Source of the DNA: Jacaranda mimosifolia
Lineage: Eukaryota; Streptophyta; Magnoliopsida; Lamiales; Bignoniaceae
Reading direction: 5' to 3'
DNA length: 64,000 nucleotides
Assembly: GCA_018894105.1 (NCBI GenBank)
Contig: CM032118.1
Span: 28,314,690-28,378,689, forward strand
The position numbers were made by a program, and so were the translations under genes. Shown here one piece after another: positions 45,989 to 56,907 of the stretch (the stretch's first letter is position 1; every line of letters begins with the position of its first letter). The notes beneath the pieces were generated by a model. The model had not been told where the DNA came from and made no database searches. It saw only the letters and a list, made by a program, of their open reading frames with translations.

Positions 45989-46511
45989 TAGAGCATGAGG
46001 ACCAAACACAAGTTTACCATGGATCATCAGGTCAGAGGACTAATAATATGTACTAGCGTAAACTAGAGAACTTGTCACAACCGACTTGCCACTTCGGCTA
46101 TCTAGTGGATTCTCCGAGTGGGTCTTTAGTGCCTTGTTCTCTAATAAGCACCTACTAGCATGTACCTATATCTCATATGGCTGCTCATGGAATGGAGTAA
46201 TATCCAACTCTTGGATTAAAGCATTGTTAGTGCAAGTCTATTCGAATCTTAGAAGCCCTACCTTATATGATCCTATGACTTGGAAGATTTAATATTATGA
46301 TTGCGTAAGACTTATTCTATGGTCATCGAGTCAAGTCCCGTAGTCATGAGTGATCTAAGGGCTTCATCCAAATGCAAGTGAAGTAATAGAGAACGTAAGA
46401 TGAAGATAGTCATATAAAGAGTATCATTCAATCAAGATTATTTTACAAGAAAATAGCTTTTAGAATGTCAATCCTACTGGCTTGCCATGCACTATTCCAA
46501 TAGGGGAGAGT

Positions 46512-49500
46512 TGTAATACCCCAAAATTTGAGATTCTAAAATAAAAAATATATATGAAATCGATAAGTTTGGCTAGATTAATTTTGGGTTAGATTTAATT
46601 AAAAGTCTAGAATTAAATATTTGCGATCGAGGGATTAAATTAAAAAAGAGAAAAGGACTTGATTGTTTAAAATTATAAAATTTAGGGGGTCAATGTAAGT
46701 AAATTAAAAGACTTAGGACTTCAGAATAATTAAATTTGGGCCCAATTGCCCAGAAACAGAAATGATATGGATCAATGTGTAAGAATTAAAAGCTAAAGGA
46801 TTTAATTGAAATTTGGGGACCAAAGAGTAAGGCGGTTAAGTTTTTTAGGGCTAATGTGAAGTTGGCCAAAAGTTTTGGGGTTCAATTTGAGGAAGCTGAA
46901 AATATTTATTATATATAGGATTGAGGACATAATTGAATCAAATTTTCATAATCAACCTAAACTTCACCCTGGCGGTGAATTGTTGGAAAACCACCAAAAA
47001 ACATCAAACCAATCTGATAAAAAGCTTCCCCTCAGCTTAAGGAATCCAACCATACCAAAAACATTGAGAACCATTAAATATTCATTGGAAACGACGAGGC
47101 CGACGGCTATGGGCGACTATGTGATGTTTCTCTATTTTCTAGCAACGAATTGCAGATGGGCTTGCATGGATCTTGGTCAGAATATCATGGGCAAGCCACT
47201 GGTTGTCTTAGTTTTGTGATTGGGCCAGTGGCGACATAGGAATTGTGGTGGTGGCGTGACGGCGGTACGAAAGGTTTGGCAAAGATTTGAATGACCAATT
47301 GATGACCTAAATGGTGGAGTTTGCTCAAAGTAGTTTAGGGGTTTTGCTTGCCTTGTTGAGGTGCACCCGATGGTGGTAGTGGCCTTCACCTCCAACAGTG
47401 GCACGTGCGGCGATTTTTGGGCAGTTTGCTCAAAGTTAAATTCCAGACTTATCTGGGCTACTTCCAGCTTGAAATTGGATCTCCATTCAATCCAATTTAG
47501 GTAAATTTCATGTCGAATGTTAATTCAATTGATTTTGATGATTCTAATTAAATGTTTATTAACTTAAGATTATTCAAATATAATTTGGATCAAGATTGAC
47601 CTAAAATTATATCTTTAGACTCGATAATATAATATGTTCTGAATGAAATCTAGTTAAGCTTAATCCAAAGATTAAGTTATATAAATATTAGAGCGAAAAT
47701 GAATTATCCAACTTGAATCTGATGGACTCATAAATCCCCCTAACTAATTTAGGAACTTGGACCCTTGTTACATAACTGTAAAATAAGTGGAGTGATGAAT
47801 GGAGTTTGTTGGGGGTAATTTGAGGATTGAATTGACCGAGAACGTAAATCTATTAAGATTGTTAGAATATTAAGATGATTAAATGGGTATAATTGAGCTC
47901 AAAAAAGTAAAGTCTCATAATACTAAAATACCATGTATTTGAAAAATTAAAGTTATCTAGGATAAGATATATTGAACTTAAGTGTTATAGGAACAAGTAT
48001 CTATTGAATATTGGAACCCTAAATAAGATCGCAATCATGTGAATCATATCAGTAATATGTCCATCAACTTACTAGGTAAGGATTACCCCCTTTAATTGTC
48101 CTAAGCATTTAGATATGAAACCAAGGTTACGGGGATTATGTCAGAATAACCTTAAGTTTGATAAAGACATTAACTATATTTATATGTAAGATTTAGAGGA
48201 TACTTAAGATGATAAATCAGGTTACCTTATGATAGTTCTTGATTTGACTAGGAAGCTAAGACCTGAGTGACCATAAAACTAGGGATTCCTTTGCATTTTC
48301 TAGGTGAGTTTATATTCAACAGTATGAGATTTCTTTATTAGGGAAAGAACATATATACTTGTTATATATCCTCGTCACTTGATTTCTTTCAACCTATGTG
48401 TTGAAAAATTTACCACACATGGCCACTTTATGCTGATTGTGATTCTTATTGAATTTAATTTATGCCATTTGATATAGAATTAGCGATAGTGTTGGGAAAA
48501 CTGAAAAGTAGATTTCGAAATATATTTTATTATCATTGCCATGTCTATTTTGGAATGAGCCTGGTGCTAATTTAGTGATTACTTTAATTGACGTGTTAAT
48601 TGAAATATTGTTGGAAAATTTTAAGTGATAATAGTGAATATACCTAATACCCTTCATGGTAGGCACTTAGATCGACTTTGAAAGACGATCGGGCAAACGT
48701 ACTGACGATGACTGATCTTTCAGTGATACCCATACAAGATGTACATATACTCCTTACTCATAGCAAGCTAGAGGCAGTCGTCTATGAGCATGATCAGGCA
48801 TACAGCTAGCCATGCCTAGTGAGTGTTTAAGTAGCTGAGCCGATCCCTCAGACTTTTAGAGTGACAAGGATTTTTGTGTTTTCAAAAATGGAGCGATAAG
48901 GTAGGAGAACCACAGCAGCAAGATTGTAAAAGTATTTATTAATTTATTCTTGATTAATTTCGCTAGCCAGCTATATTCCTTAAAGGAAATTTTTGTTGAC
49001 TCTTTAATCACACATGAGATTCAAATTCTATAATAAGGCTATAAGTTTTGTGAAGTCTTATCACTAGCATGGGATGGTAATGAGATAGATCGCTTAGAAT
49101 TTTGATTGAAATTTTCTCTTACGATTTTTGAAAATTTTAATGCTTCTACTTATTTTCTATATATTATTTGTGAAATTATCACTTTGTTATTATTGCTAAG
49201 ATAACTCACTAAGTTATTCGGACTTACATTGTTTTATTGCTATTTCCTATTCTTTACCCCAAATACGAACAAGTGACACACCAAATAATGAAGGTAGTAG
49301 AAGTACTAAGTGTGATTCATGATTTTTCGGTTCATAGTTGAACCTCGAATGGATGTCGCTTGTAGAAATCACATACTTCGGACTTTGAGAAATGCATTTT
49401 CTATTATTCAAAAAGCTTGTGGTATAGAATGGGTAGCACCTCAGATGGGAATAGGAGCCTCTCGGTTGGGGCGCTGAAATTTAGGACTTCAGTAGTGGAA

Positions 49501-49600
49501 AAGTTATTATGCAAAATCTACCACAAATTATTTATTATAGAGGGTTTGAGAAACAATCTTCTAATCCTTAGGGCTTATAGAGTGCAACACCTTATGTTGT
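46512..49600 (+). repeat. LTR of gypsy element G3 (right end approximate)
   Basis: It starts TGTAATACCCCAAAATTTGAG, a common start for plant chromovirus LTRs, right after the purine-rich GGGGAGAGT that continues 15014. Near 49205-49230 it has ACTCACTAAGTTATTCGG, resembling the 'actcactgagtt' block found near the end of such LTRs. A possible TG...CA end is GTGCAACA at 49589, not confirmed because the second LTR copy was not found. Frames such as 46875-47219 and 47177-47404 look fortuitous. Confidence 0.55.
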
Positions 49601-50365
49601 TGTACTTTTTGACTTCTTGGTAAGCACTTGGTTAACAGACACATGGCCAAATCGAAACATTTATGATTTGTAAATAAAACTTTAGAAGTTTAACTCCATA
49701 AGCATTCAAGGAAATACATTCAACGGTATATTATCTCAAGTTTGATTTACAATATTAATGTGAATATATGTATACATACACACATACAATTATTAACAGG
49801 CCCCACTAGTATTAGGATATATTTGCGTCTTAAGTTGGATTACAATATTAATGTAAATATATATACACACACGCACATACGATTATTAATAGGCCCCACT
49901 AGTATTAGTATATATTAGCCTACCATATATAAATGTATCAGGATTAGAACACATATATGCACCACTTCAATTCTTATAGTGTACAACCAACTAAGAGAGA
50001 ATGTTTTCTCCTAATGAAGTACTCCATAGCTTGTATAGCTACCGGTTCTTTTACTTCATATCTTACTTCCACATATCAACTTGGGAAGTATAAGTGGATA
50101 TAGCAGTGATAAGTTCTGCCGTCATATATATCATGTTGCTTCATCTTATTCTACATCATTCTTACCGATTCAAAAATTATCATGTTTGAATATGATTAGA
50201 AGAAGAAAGAAAGAGAAAAAACACAGAACAAAGTTCTTTATTTTTTAGTTTCCATCACTTACATGACAAACAACTTCTCTTGATTTCTTTCATGTCTATA
50301 TATATTTTGGCATATACAAGCATAACTGACACGTTATTTTTTGTTATGATTTTCTTATACTAGAA
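49601..50365. other. Unassigned sequence between the G3 LTR and the CACTA transposase
   Basis: AT-rich. It holds the tandem duplication at 49744-49915 and, from about 50160, presumably the 5' flank of the transposase gene. The 5' terminus of the CACTA element (expected CACTAC...) was looked for and not found. Confidence 0.4.
49744..49915. repeat. Tandem duplication, unit about 94 bp
   Basis: GAT(T)TACAATATTAATGT(G/A)AATATAT, an alternating TATACACAC stretch, ATTATTAA(C/T)AGGCCCCACT and AGTATTAG(G/T)ATATATT occur twice in order, at about 49744-49825 and 49838-49915. Confidence 0.85.
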
Positions 50366-52813
50366 ATGGTGAGAGCTCGAAACCTCAAACGTGCATTGCA
50401 AGAAGAATCATTGAGTTCTCAATTGAAAATTCTCAATTTAATCATGCCTCAACTTTGAGTAAGTTACAAAAAAACACTTGATATTTCAAATTTTTATGCA
50501 TGTATGCAATAAGTTTCAATTTTGAAGTTGTGAAAGAACATTTAATTTTGAATTTTACCATTTATTTAGTTCTCATTTATTTCAATTTTTGTTTATTTCT
50601 ACGCTATAAATGAGGTTATGTTACTTATTACTTTTTTTTGTTTGCAGTAGAAACAACTAGAAGTAAGCATCCTAATAATGAGGGCGCATTACCTCATGCT
50701 AGCCAGAGGAAGGAAGTGCAAGTGCATCAATTGCATAGTTCTATCTAATGAAATTGGAATAAGTAAGTTTCTAATGTCTACAAGGTATCATGATATCAAG
50801 TTGAGTACCATTTGTTTCAACTAATAAGTTTAATTATTATTGAAAAATGCAATACTGATAATTATCTACAATTGTACATATGAGGTTATTTATTTAGTTG
50901 ATCATTAAAATATTCTTAAACATGTGAGGAAAGCCAACACAAAAACACAAGAGGACCTACTTTAATGCTTGAAATTTGGGGTTTACCTCCATGAAAGAGG
51001 CTTTTAATTAAATGCGATGAGTCAGATAATTCATGATAACTGTTCACTGTACTCTAACTTTTTGGGTGTATTGGTCAGGATAGGTATGTACTACCCTGTC
51101 GATATTTTTTATTAGAGAAAATTGCCACTATCCAACAAAACTAAGCTAATAAACATAGTCAAGATAATTTACTCTATATTTTCTATTAGTCATTTCTTTA
51201 AATTTAATCATCAATATTTTAAAAATGCATTTAAATGCCTAATTTTCAACTCAGACAAAGTTTATTTGTCCTCTTAGAATTGATTCGGATATTCTAGAAA
51301 CAATTGGGACCAATTGGAGAAACAGGAAAAAAGACTTGAAAGACAAGTACTTTGACCCTAACTTACCATTGGATGATTTAATAAGCACACTAGAAGATAA
51401 GGCCATCCTAGAGCAATGTAAAGGACTTGTCATGTTCTAGTTATCGGAAAAAGGAAAGGTGAAGTAAAGCACAAATTTTATATATAAATAGTGATTTGCC
51501 CAAATTTCATACGATTTTAGATTTTTTTAGAAAGCAAGCATGTGGGAAAAGGAAAGTAGAAGAAAAGGACATTAAATCATAATACAGGAAGAAAATCTTT
51601 TGCACAAGTTTAGTTAGATAAGGTAAGGATTATAAATTTAAATTGAAGAATTAAACAGCACAATAACTTTTTATTTCTTTCATCTTATAGTATGGTTTAC
51701 CTATACACATTTCATTCTAACTTTTGAAATACGATATGCATTTGAAACAAAAATAGCACTAGTCCCAAATAAGATGAAATTTAAATTGTTGTTGGAATTT
51801 ACAATTTAACTTTTATAATTTAATTATAATTTTTGTTTTAAGCTAGTAAGCAATTTGGAATTCAAAAGATGCTAGTTAACTCATAAATCTTGTACAGAAT
51901 TAATATATTGTGAAATAGGAAAGAAGAATAGGACATCGAATTTCTCGAGCTGATGCATATTTCAGCTTAAGTTATTCGATGGAAAAAGATGGAGATGCTG
52001 GGCAACTAAGGGTAAGAATTGTAAATTATAAACTTGATCTCTTATACTGAAGTTGAGTTGAACATAAAATCTACTTGCTTTTAACTTTATAGGATCAAAT
52101 ACAAGAACTCACTAATAACTTAGAGGATCGGAAGATATTATTTTTTGGGATGATGTTTATGGTGGAGTTAAAGGCCCAAAAAAGTCTAGAAGACTAAGCA
52201 GGCTCGGTTGAGGAATGATGCGACAAGATGTATTTGAAGAGATATCTTCTCGTAAATCTTGTTTTCGAGTAATTCTAACACTTCAAAAAAGGTTGAAAAA
52301 AACTTGAGTAGAATAGGAATGAAATTATCCCACCTTGTGGTCTATCATCCTCTTCTTATGAAGACAGGATCTCAAACCCAGTCTCAACTAATAACCTTCT
52401 ACCTTTTCGAGTAAGTAATATATTTAAAGTTTGAGTATCTTCAAATATAAAGTCAACAATAACTACTTAAAATATAAGTGTTTCTAATATCTCATATAAT
52501 TTTTTTCATCGTAATTTGTATAAGTTAACATAATAGCTATAAATTTTATTTTTAAGTTAACTATTCAGTTTCTCTATTTAGTATTATGGATCAAAATAAA
52601 ATTGTTGCTAATGGATATTTGAAAAGCATAGATGCTAACACAGAGGTTCGTGGACAAGTGTTGGGGAAAAAAAAACTACTATGAAGTTCATATAAATGTG
52701 GCAGTAAAAGGAGATGAGGATCTAGTGAGATCCTACATGTACTTTAGCACCATTTCTAATGCTCAAGGAGTGTCTGTGTCTTGGCCAATACCTTTGATAA
52801 TTTATTTTTTTTA
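50366..52813 (+). pseudogene. CACTA (En/Spm-like) transposase, Transposase_24 type, several exons
   Basis: A gene-like series of blocks on the plus strand. A candidate first exon starts at ATG 50366 (MVRARNLKRALQEE), with GTAAG near 50459. A TTTGCAG acceptor lies near 50647. The block 51290-51443 reads TNWRNRKKDLKDKYFDPNLP. The next, around 51530-51600, reads NHNTGRKSFAQ. Around 51926-52013 it reads GHRISRADAYFSLSYSMEKDG. Around 52128-52200 it reads EDIIFWDDVYGGVKGPKKSR. Around 52615-52800 it reads NGYLKSIDANTEVRGQVLG, then YYEVHINVAVKGDED and SWPIPL. These follow the order of plant CACTA TnpA-type proteins. A frameshift lies in the G4A9 run near 52665. Exon ends are tentative. Confidence 0.68.
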
Positions 52814-53559
52814 ATTTGAAACTTGGATATTTATTTTTATTTTAAAGTCGATGAGAATTTTCTATTATATCATTAGTTTGTTTTACTTTTAGCTCTACCT
52901 AGAATAAGTTGCAAGATATATATCTCACAAAATACTTTAGATTGTTGGAGACTTGAGAATAACAACTCAAAACTTTTATATTGTTACTTATAGTATCATT
53001 AGCCTATTCCATTGTGCAATTATAATGTTGATCTTCTTTCATATTCTTAGGCTAATATTAATGTGATTGCTTGAAAAATACTATCTATTGAATTATGTGA
53101 TGATTGAAAAGGTTGGGGAAGATTTAAATGCTTTTAAATTTCACTTTTTGGTTTAGATAATTGTTTTAAGTTGTTTTAGTAACATGTTTAATTGTTGATC
53201 CTTTCTTTTTTTTTTTTCCCTTTTCATAAAGGTGGTTCAAGATGACAGCAATTAATGTGATGAAGTTAGATTGCGGATAGAAGTGTACCTAAGGCTTTAC
53301 TTCACTTGTCCATCTTAAACTGTGATGCTATTTTGTCAAGCATATAGGATTATTATGTCAAGTGTTGGATCACTAATTTTGGTGGTATTTTAAAGTAGCG
53401 TCATTTGATTAGTAGTTCGTATTTAGATGAAATTAATGTTTTAGCATTGATTGGATTTTTTAGATTTGTGTTCTGAAATGAAGATGTAAAGAATATAGTT
53501 TTGGTGTTCAAAATAAAGTATATTCTCAGATTAAGAAATTGGTTTTGTATATATGGAAT
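52814..53559 (+). other. CACTA internal non-coding sequence
   Basis: AT-rich sequence between the last transposase block and the subterminal repeat zone. A possible short last exon follows a pyrimidine tract near 53228 (VVQDDSN). No TnpD/Transposase_21 domain was found anywhere in the window. Confidence 0.4.
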
Positions 53560-54601
53560 GTTGGTGAATTGTAGCAGTTGTTATATGTTGTCAACATTTT
53601 CATTATAGTCAAAAAGCGCAACAAAATGCATGCAAAATATGCAGTACACCTAAGAATTGTAACATTATTACACATCGTTATGTGGTAACCTCTTGTGTAA
53701 GAATAAATACCTCTTGTTACACTTAAATTTGTGGTAATGTTTTGTATTACAAAGAAGTGTAGGTATATGTACTTCGTATTACAATTCCACCAGTGGTAAA
53801 ACATTTACATTGTAAAAGTTCATGCCTAACTTTACACTTTAATATGAATATGCAAGTAATTTTGGTTTTATTAACAAATTAGAATGTGGTGTTTTCTATT
53901 TTATGTTGTAGTTAAAAAGTGTAATATTATATGCATAGCATCACATTTTGAAATGTAAGTAATTCCAATTCTATATACAAATTAAAATGTGGTAATTTCG
54001 GGGCACTGTAACCCTAAATAGAAGGGCAACACTACATTTTTCATCATCAGGCGGTCACTCACACACATCCTCACCACACCATCCCGAGAAAGAAGATTGA
54101 ACCACTTCAGCACCGTACCATTCAGACTGTTACGATACACTAGAACTGGTATAAACTGTAGAAACCCCTATTGTTGAGCGCAGTTGGTGTATTTGGAATC
54201 GTACTTTCCATATTTATATGCTTCTTTGAGTGTTTATACACGTCAGTATATCAATTTGATAAAGGGCGGGAACACTCCACTCAAGTATGTGGAAGTGTTT
54301 TTTGGCGCATTGTACTTGCGACATTTTTATGTTACGATTAATAAATGTAAGTATATATGTCTAACACGACAATTTGATTCCATGGTATTAAGTTCTTAAC
54401 TAACTTTTCAAAATATTAGATCACATAAGGAAGTATGGTGTATGATTCATATCCCTCCATTTGTGTGTGAAACCATAACTTTTACGAACACTACGGCAGA
54501 TGGTGCCACACTAATAAGAACCATGGTATATACTTAAGTGTGGCAATAGGCTATTTATTACCACACATTGAGATGTGGTAATATTCATTTTTTGTTGTAG
54601 T
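53560..54601 (+). mobile_element. CACTA 3' subterminal repeats and terminus
   Basis: The motif TGTGGTAA, or close variants in either orientation, recurs at about 53681, 53731, 53793, 53988, 54560 and 54574, the pattern of transposase-binding subterminal repeats. The end reads ATTTTTTGTTGTAGT at 54587-54601, the complement of the common plant CACTA start (ACTACAACAAAAA), with the last G replaced by A. A CACTAC occurs at 54489-54494, so a small nested or rearranged terminus is possible. The stretch 54000-54180 is different in composition. Confidence 0.6.
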
Positions 54602-55101
54602 AACCTTTTTCAGATGCTGGATTCAAAATATTTGTTTCATCATCTTTGGAGCACGTTTACTTTTTATACATTTTTTTCAAACTTTTTCTATTGTTGATCT
54701 ATACTTAATCCTCATGACCTTCTCTAATATTCAACAACTATTTAGAGATGCAACCTTTCTAATGCACATTAACAATATCTCTTAACCTTTTCGAGTACAT
54801 AGATCAATACCCGACCTTCACAATACCTCATGTTACTTACAACCTTTCTCAGGTATATATCCAAAATTACGGCATTTTAAGTTCTTTTCAATGGATATTA
54901 AAATATAGTTCAATTGCTAGAATTTTTGGAGTTATTTCATCGAGATATTCTAAAGTCAATAAATAATCCAAAGGTAAATAATTTATTTGTAAATAGGTAT
55001 TACCCATTTGGATAACATTATGTTATCCTTAAGTAGAATTCCTAAGTAGTACACATTACATAAAACTTTAATTATATGACTATAGCAAAATTCAGCATTG
55101 C
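54602..55101. other. Unassigned sequence
   Basis: AT-rich, no domain recognised. It lies next to the C-terminal end of the gypsy integrase fragment and may be the 3' part of that old element. Confidence 0.35.
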
Positions 55102-56100
55102 TTACAAACAAATGCTCATGCATAGAAGCTTTTTAAGTTTTAGACTCCTCAAAGTTGGGATAGGTCTTTCCATCCAACAACTACAATCTGTAAGTTTCTT
55201 TTTCATAACCTTTACCACTTTGAAAGGACCCTCCTTGGAGTTTGTGTCTAACTTTTCCCTATATTTGGACACTTCAATATGTTTGGACACTTCAACTCTT
55301 TTCATTACCAAATTTTTGAACTAGAAGTTCCTCTCTTTTACTTTTTTATAGCTTCTTGCAATTACTTGTTTGTGAGGCAAAAATTTTGTCTATGCTCTAT
55401 CTTTGCCCACATTGGTTACATCCAGCTTGAATCATTTCTCTTCATAGCTTTCCTTAAAGTCATACTCCTCGAGCCTAATGGTCTTCATCCGATCCCTAAA
55501 AAATATAAAATATCATTTCTCCCATTGTAGCTTTGTGAGTCGTCCTACATGCCCATAGCAACCCAAGCAATTCTTCAGTCCAAAGTCTCTTCACTCCATT
55601 CAACCTTATCTTCAAATTATACTGGATAGTCTCATTCATGCCTATTGTTTATCTATTTCCTTGTGATTGGTCCACCAAAGTAACGTTTTGTTGACTTATC
55701 ATCTCTTTACACCGCTCAACAATTTTTTCCCTTTAAAATTGAGCTAATATCTTATATCAAGATCCTCATAATTCTAAAGCAACATACTATATTTTTTCAT
55801 CAAAAGTTCATCGCTTTAGTTTTTGTGATCTAGCCATTGACTTTGCGTTGACCTACTTCTTGAAATATTTTGCACCTATTATTATAAACTTTTTCTATTC
55901 TTTGTTAGGGAAAATGGACTCAAAATATTGACTCTCTACTGATTTAATGGATATGAAGCCTGCATAAGCTTCACCTCTACCTTGGAGGTATAAATCAAAT
56001 TGGTGGCACTCTTTATATTTGTTAATGAATTTCATTGTATCCTTCACAAACATGCGCAAAATACTCTTGTTTCATGATTTTTTGAGCTAAGGAGTGATGA
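55102..56100 (-). pseudogene. Gypsy integrase fragment (Tat/Ogre-like), unrelated to G1-G3
   Basis: Minus-strand frames give, from the high-coordinate end: MKFINKYKECHQF (zinc-binding region, one Cys lost), KKFIIIGAKYFKK (usual rkFiivAvDYFTKW), NETIQYNLKIRLNGVKRLW, TEELLGLLWACRTTHKATMG (usual lWayRTTpr.stGetPf), then EVSKYREKLDTNSKEGPFKV (usual r.kGKLapnWEGPYrV) and WMERPIPTLRSLKLKKLLC (usual l.g..ipr.WNi.nLkkYy). This is the order and wording of Tat/Ogre-type integrases, not chromoviruses. The catalytic Asp of DYF reads AKYF. Heavily broken. Confidence 0.75.
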
Positions 56101-56907
56101 AGCACAAGTTCATGAGGCTGGGAAACCGTGAGGATTCGAGTCGGAGGATGCTGCTGGAAATGGGTGGGTTAACTTGTAACACTTGGCGAACATAAGGCTG
56201 GCTGGAAGTGCCTCTAGCGAATGCCTTTCGAAACTTAAGTCAGTATCGAGTTGATAAGGGGAAACAAGGGAAATATGTAGTAAAGGATTTTGTATTTTTC
56301 ATACCTTTATCTCAATCTTGATACAAGAATTTACAGTCTTGCATTCTTGGGGTTGATTTTACCTTTCTACCACTACTTCTTAAAGCTATTCAAGCTCTAT
56401 TTCTAAGGAGCAACCGACCAAGATGATGTAATCCTGGTGAACAGTACTATGGGGTGCCGCAGGGCATGTTATTGCATTTAATATAAAGCGTGCCGCAGAG
56501 CGAACAACATTTAAAGCAATGGAGTATAACCCACTCAACCAATAACCTACTAATAAATACACTGACAATCAGTAATTTGCAACAATTTGTGTTCCCGAAG
56601 TAAGCCATATATATTGCCGGCACTGTCGCTTTCAACTTTTCCATGTCCGCTATTCTCTCTAAATACCTATGTCTCGAGGTTGGTTCTTGAAGCTCTCGAG
56701 TCGAAACTCAAGTGCCTCCAATTTTAGAGTTCGCAACACCTAGATAATCTCCATTCCCTTCTCTATACGTTTGATATCTGATCTTTCTCTTCTCTTATTT
56801 TTTCTTTCTCTATCTAGTTCGATGAGTTCCGAGAACGATAATGAGATTGAGAGGATGAGTAGAGATAGTGGAGTTCGAGTAGAGGAGTATTCAAGCAATG
56901 AGACAAA
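56101..56907. other. Unassigned sequence, higher in GC than its surroundings
   Basis: No coding similarity seen. GTGCCGCAG occurs twice within about 40 bases (near 56454 and 56491). From 56750 there is a pyrimidine-rich then purine-rich stretch. It may be an untranslated or LTR part of the Tat-like element. The copia LTR of D begins at 56908. Confidence 0.4.

Larger units (their letters stand above)
15015..46502 (-). mobile_element. Outer Ty1/copia element A carrying four nested insertions
   Basis: The parts in minus-strand order are the 5' LTR (46502-35529, split by G2), primer site, leader (35528-34018 and 24716-24251, split by element B), gag-pol (24250-20364), PPT, and the 3' LTR (20347-15015, split by a hAT-like element and a solo LTR). 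The flanking 5-mers are AGGGA (15010-15014) and GGGGA (46503-46507), one transition apart. Removing the insertions leaves about 10.35 kb with LTRs of about 2.24 kb each, equal to the LTRs of B and D. The domain order gag-PR-IN-RT-RH is that of Ty1/copia. All frames are broken. Confidence 0.88.
35529..46502 (-). repeat. Element A 5' LTR, interrupted by gypsy G2
   Basis: The LTR runs 35529-37290 and resumes at about 45989, ending ATTCCAATA at 46502. Removing G2 and the junction duplication leaves about 2239 bp, the family length. The broken block reads GAAGAGTCAAAG on the left and GCATGAGGACC on the right, contiguous in the other copies. Confidence 0.87.

Noticed and set aside
15015..46502. Tandem array of copia elements sharing LTRs (LTR-A-LTR-B-LTR-leader-LTR), as from unequal recombination
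   Set aside because: The part of the leader missing from A (after 24716) is exactly the part found at 34018-35528, and CTTCC/CTTTC flanks element B. Simple nesting of B in the leader of A explains everything.
49980..50000. TATAGTG near 49990 as a CACTA terminus
   Set aside because: The orientation is that of a 3' end, and there is no inverted partner or subterminal repeat around it.
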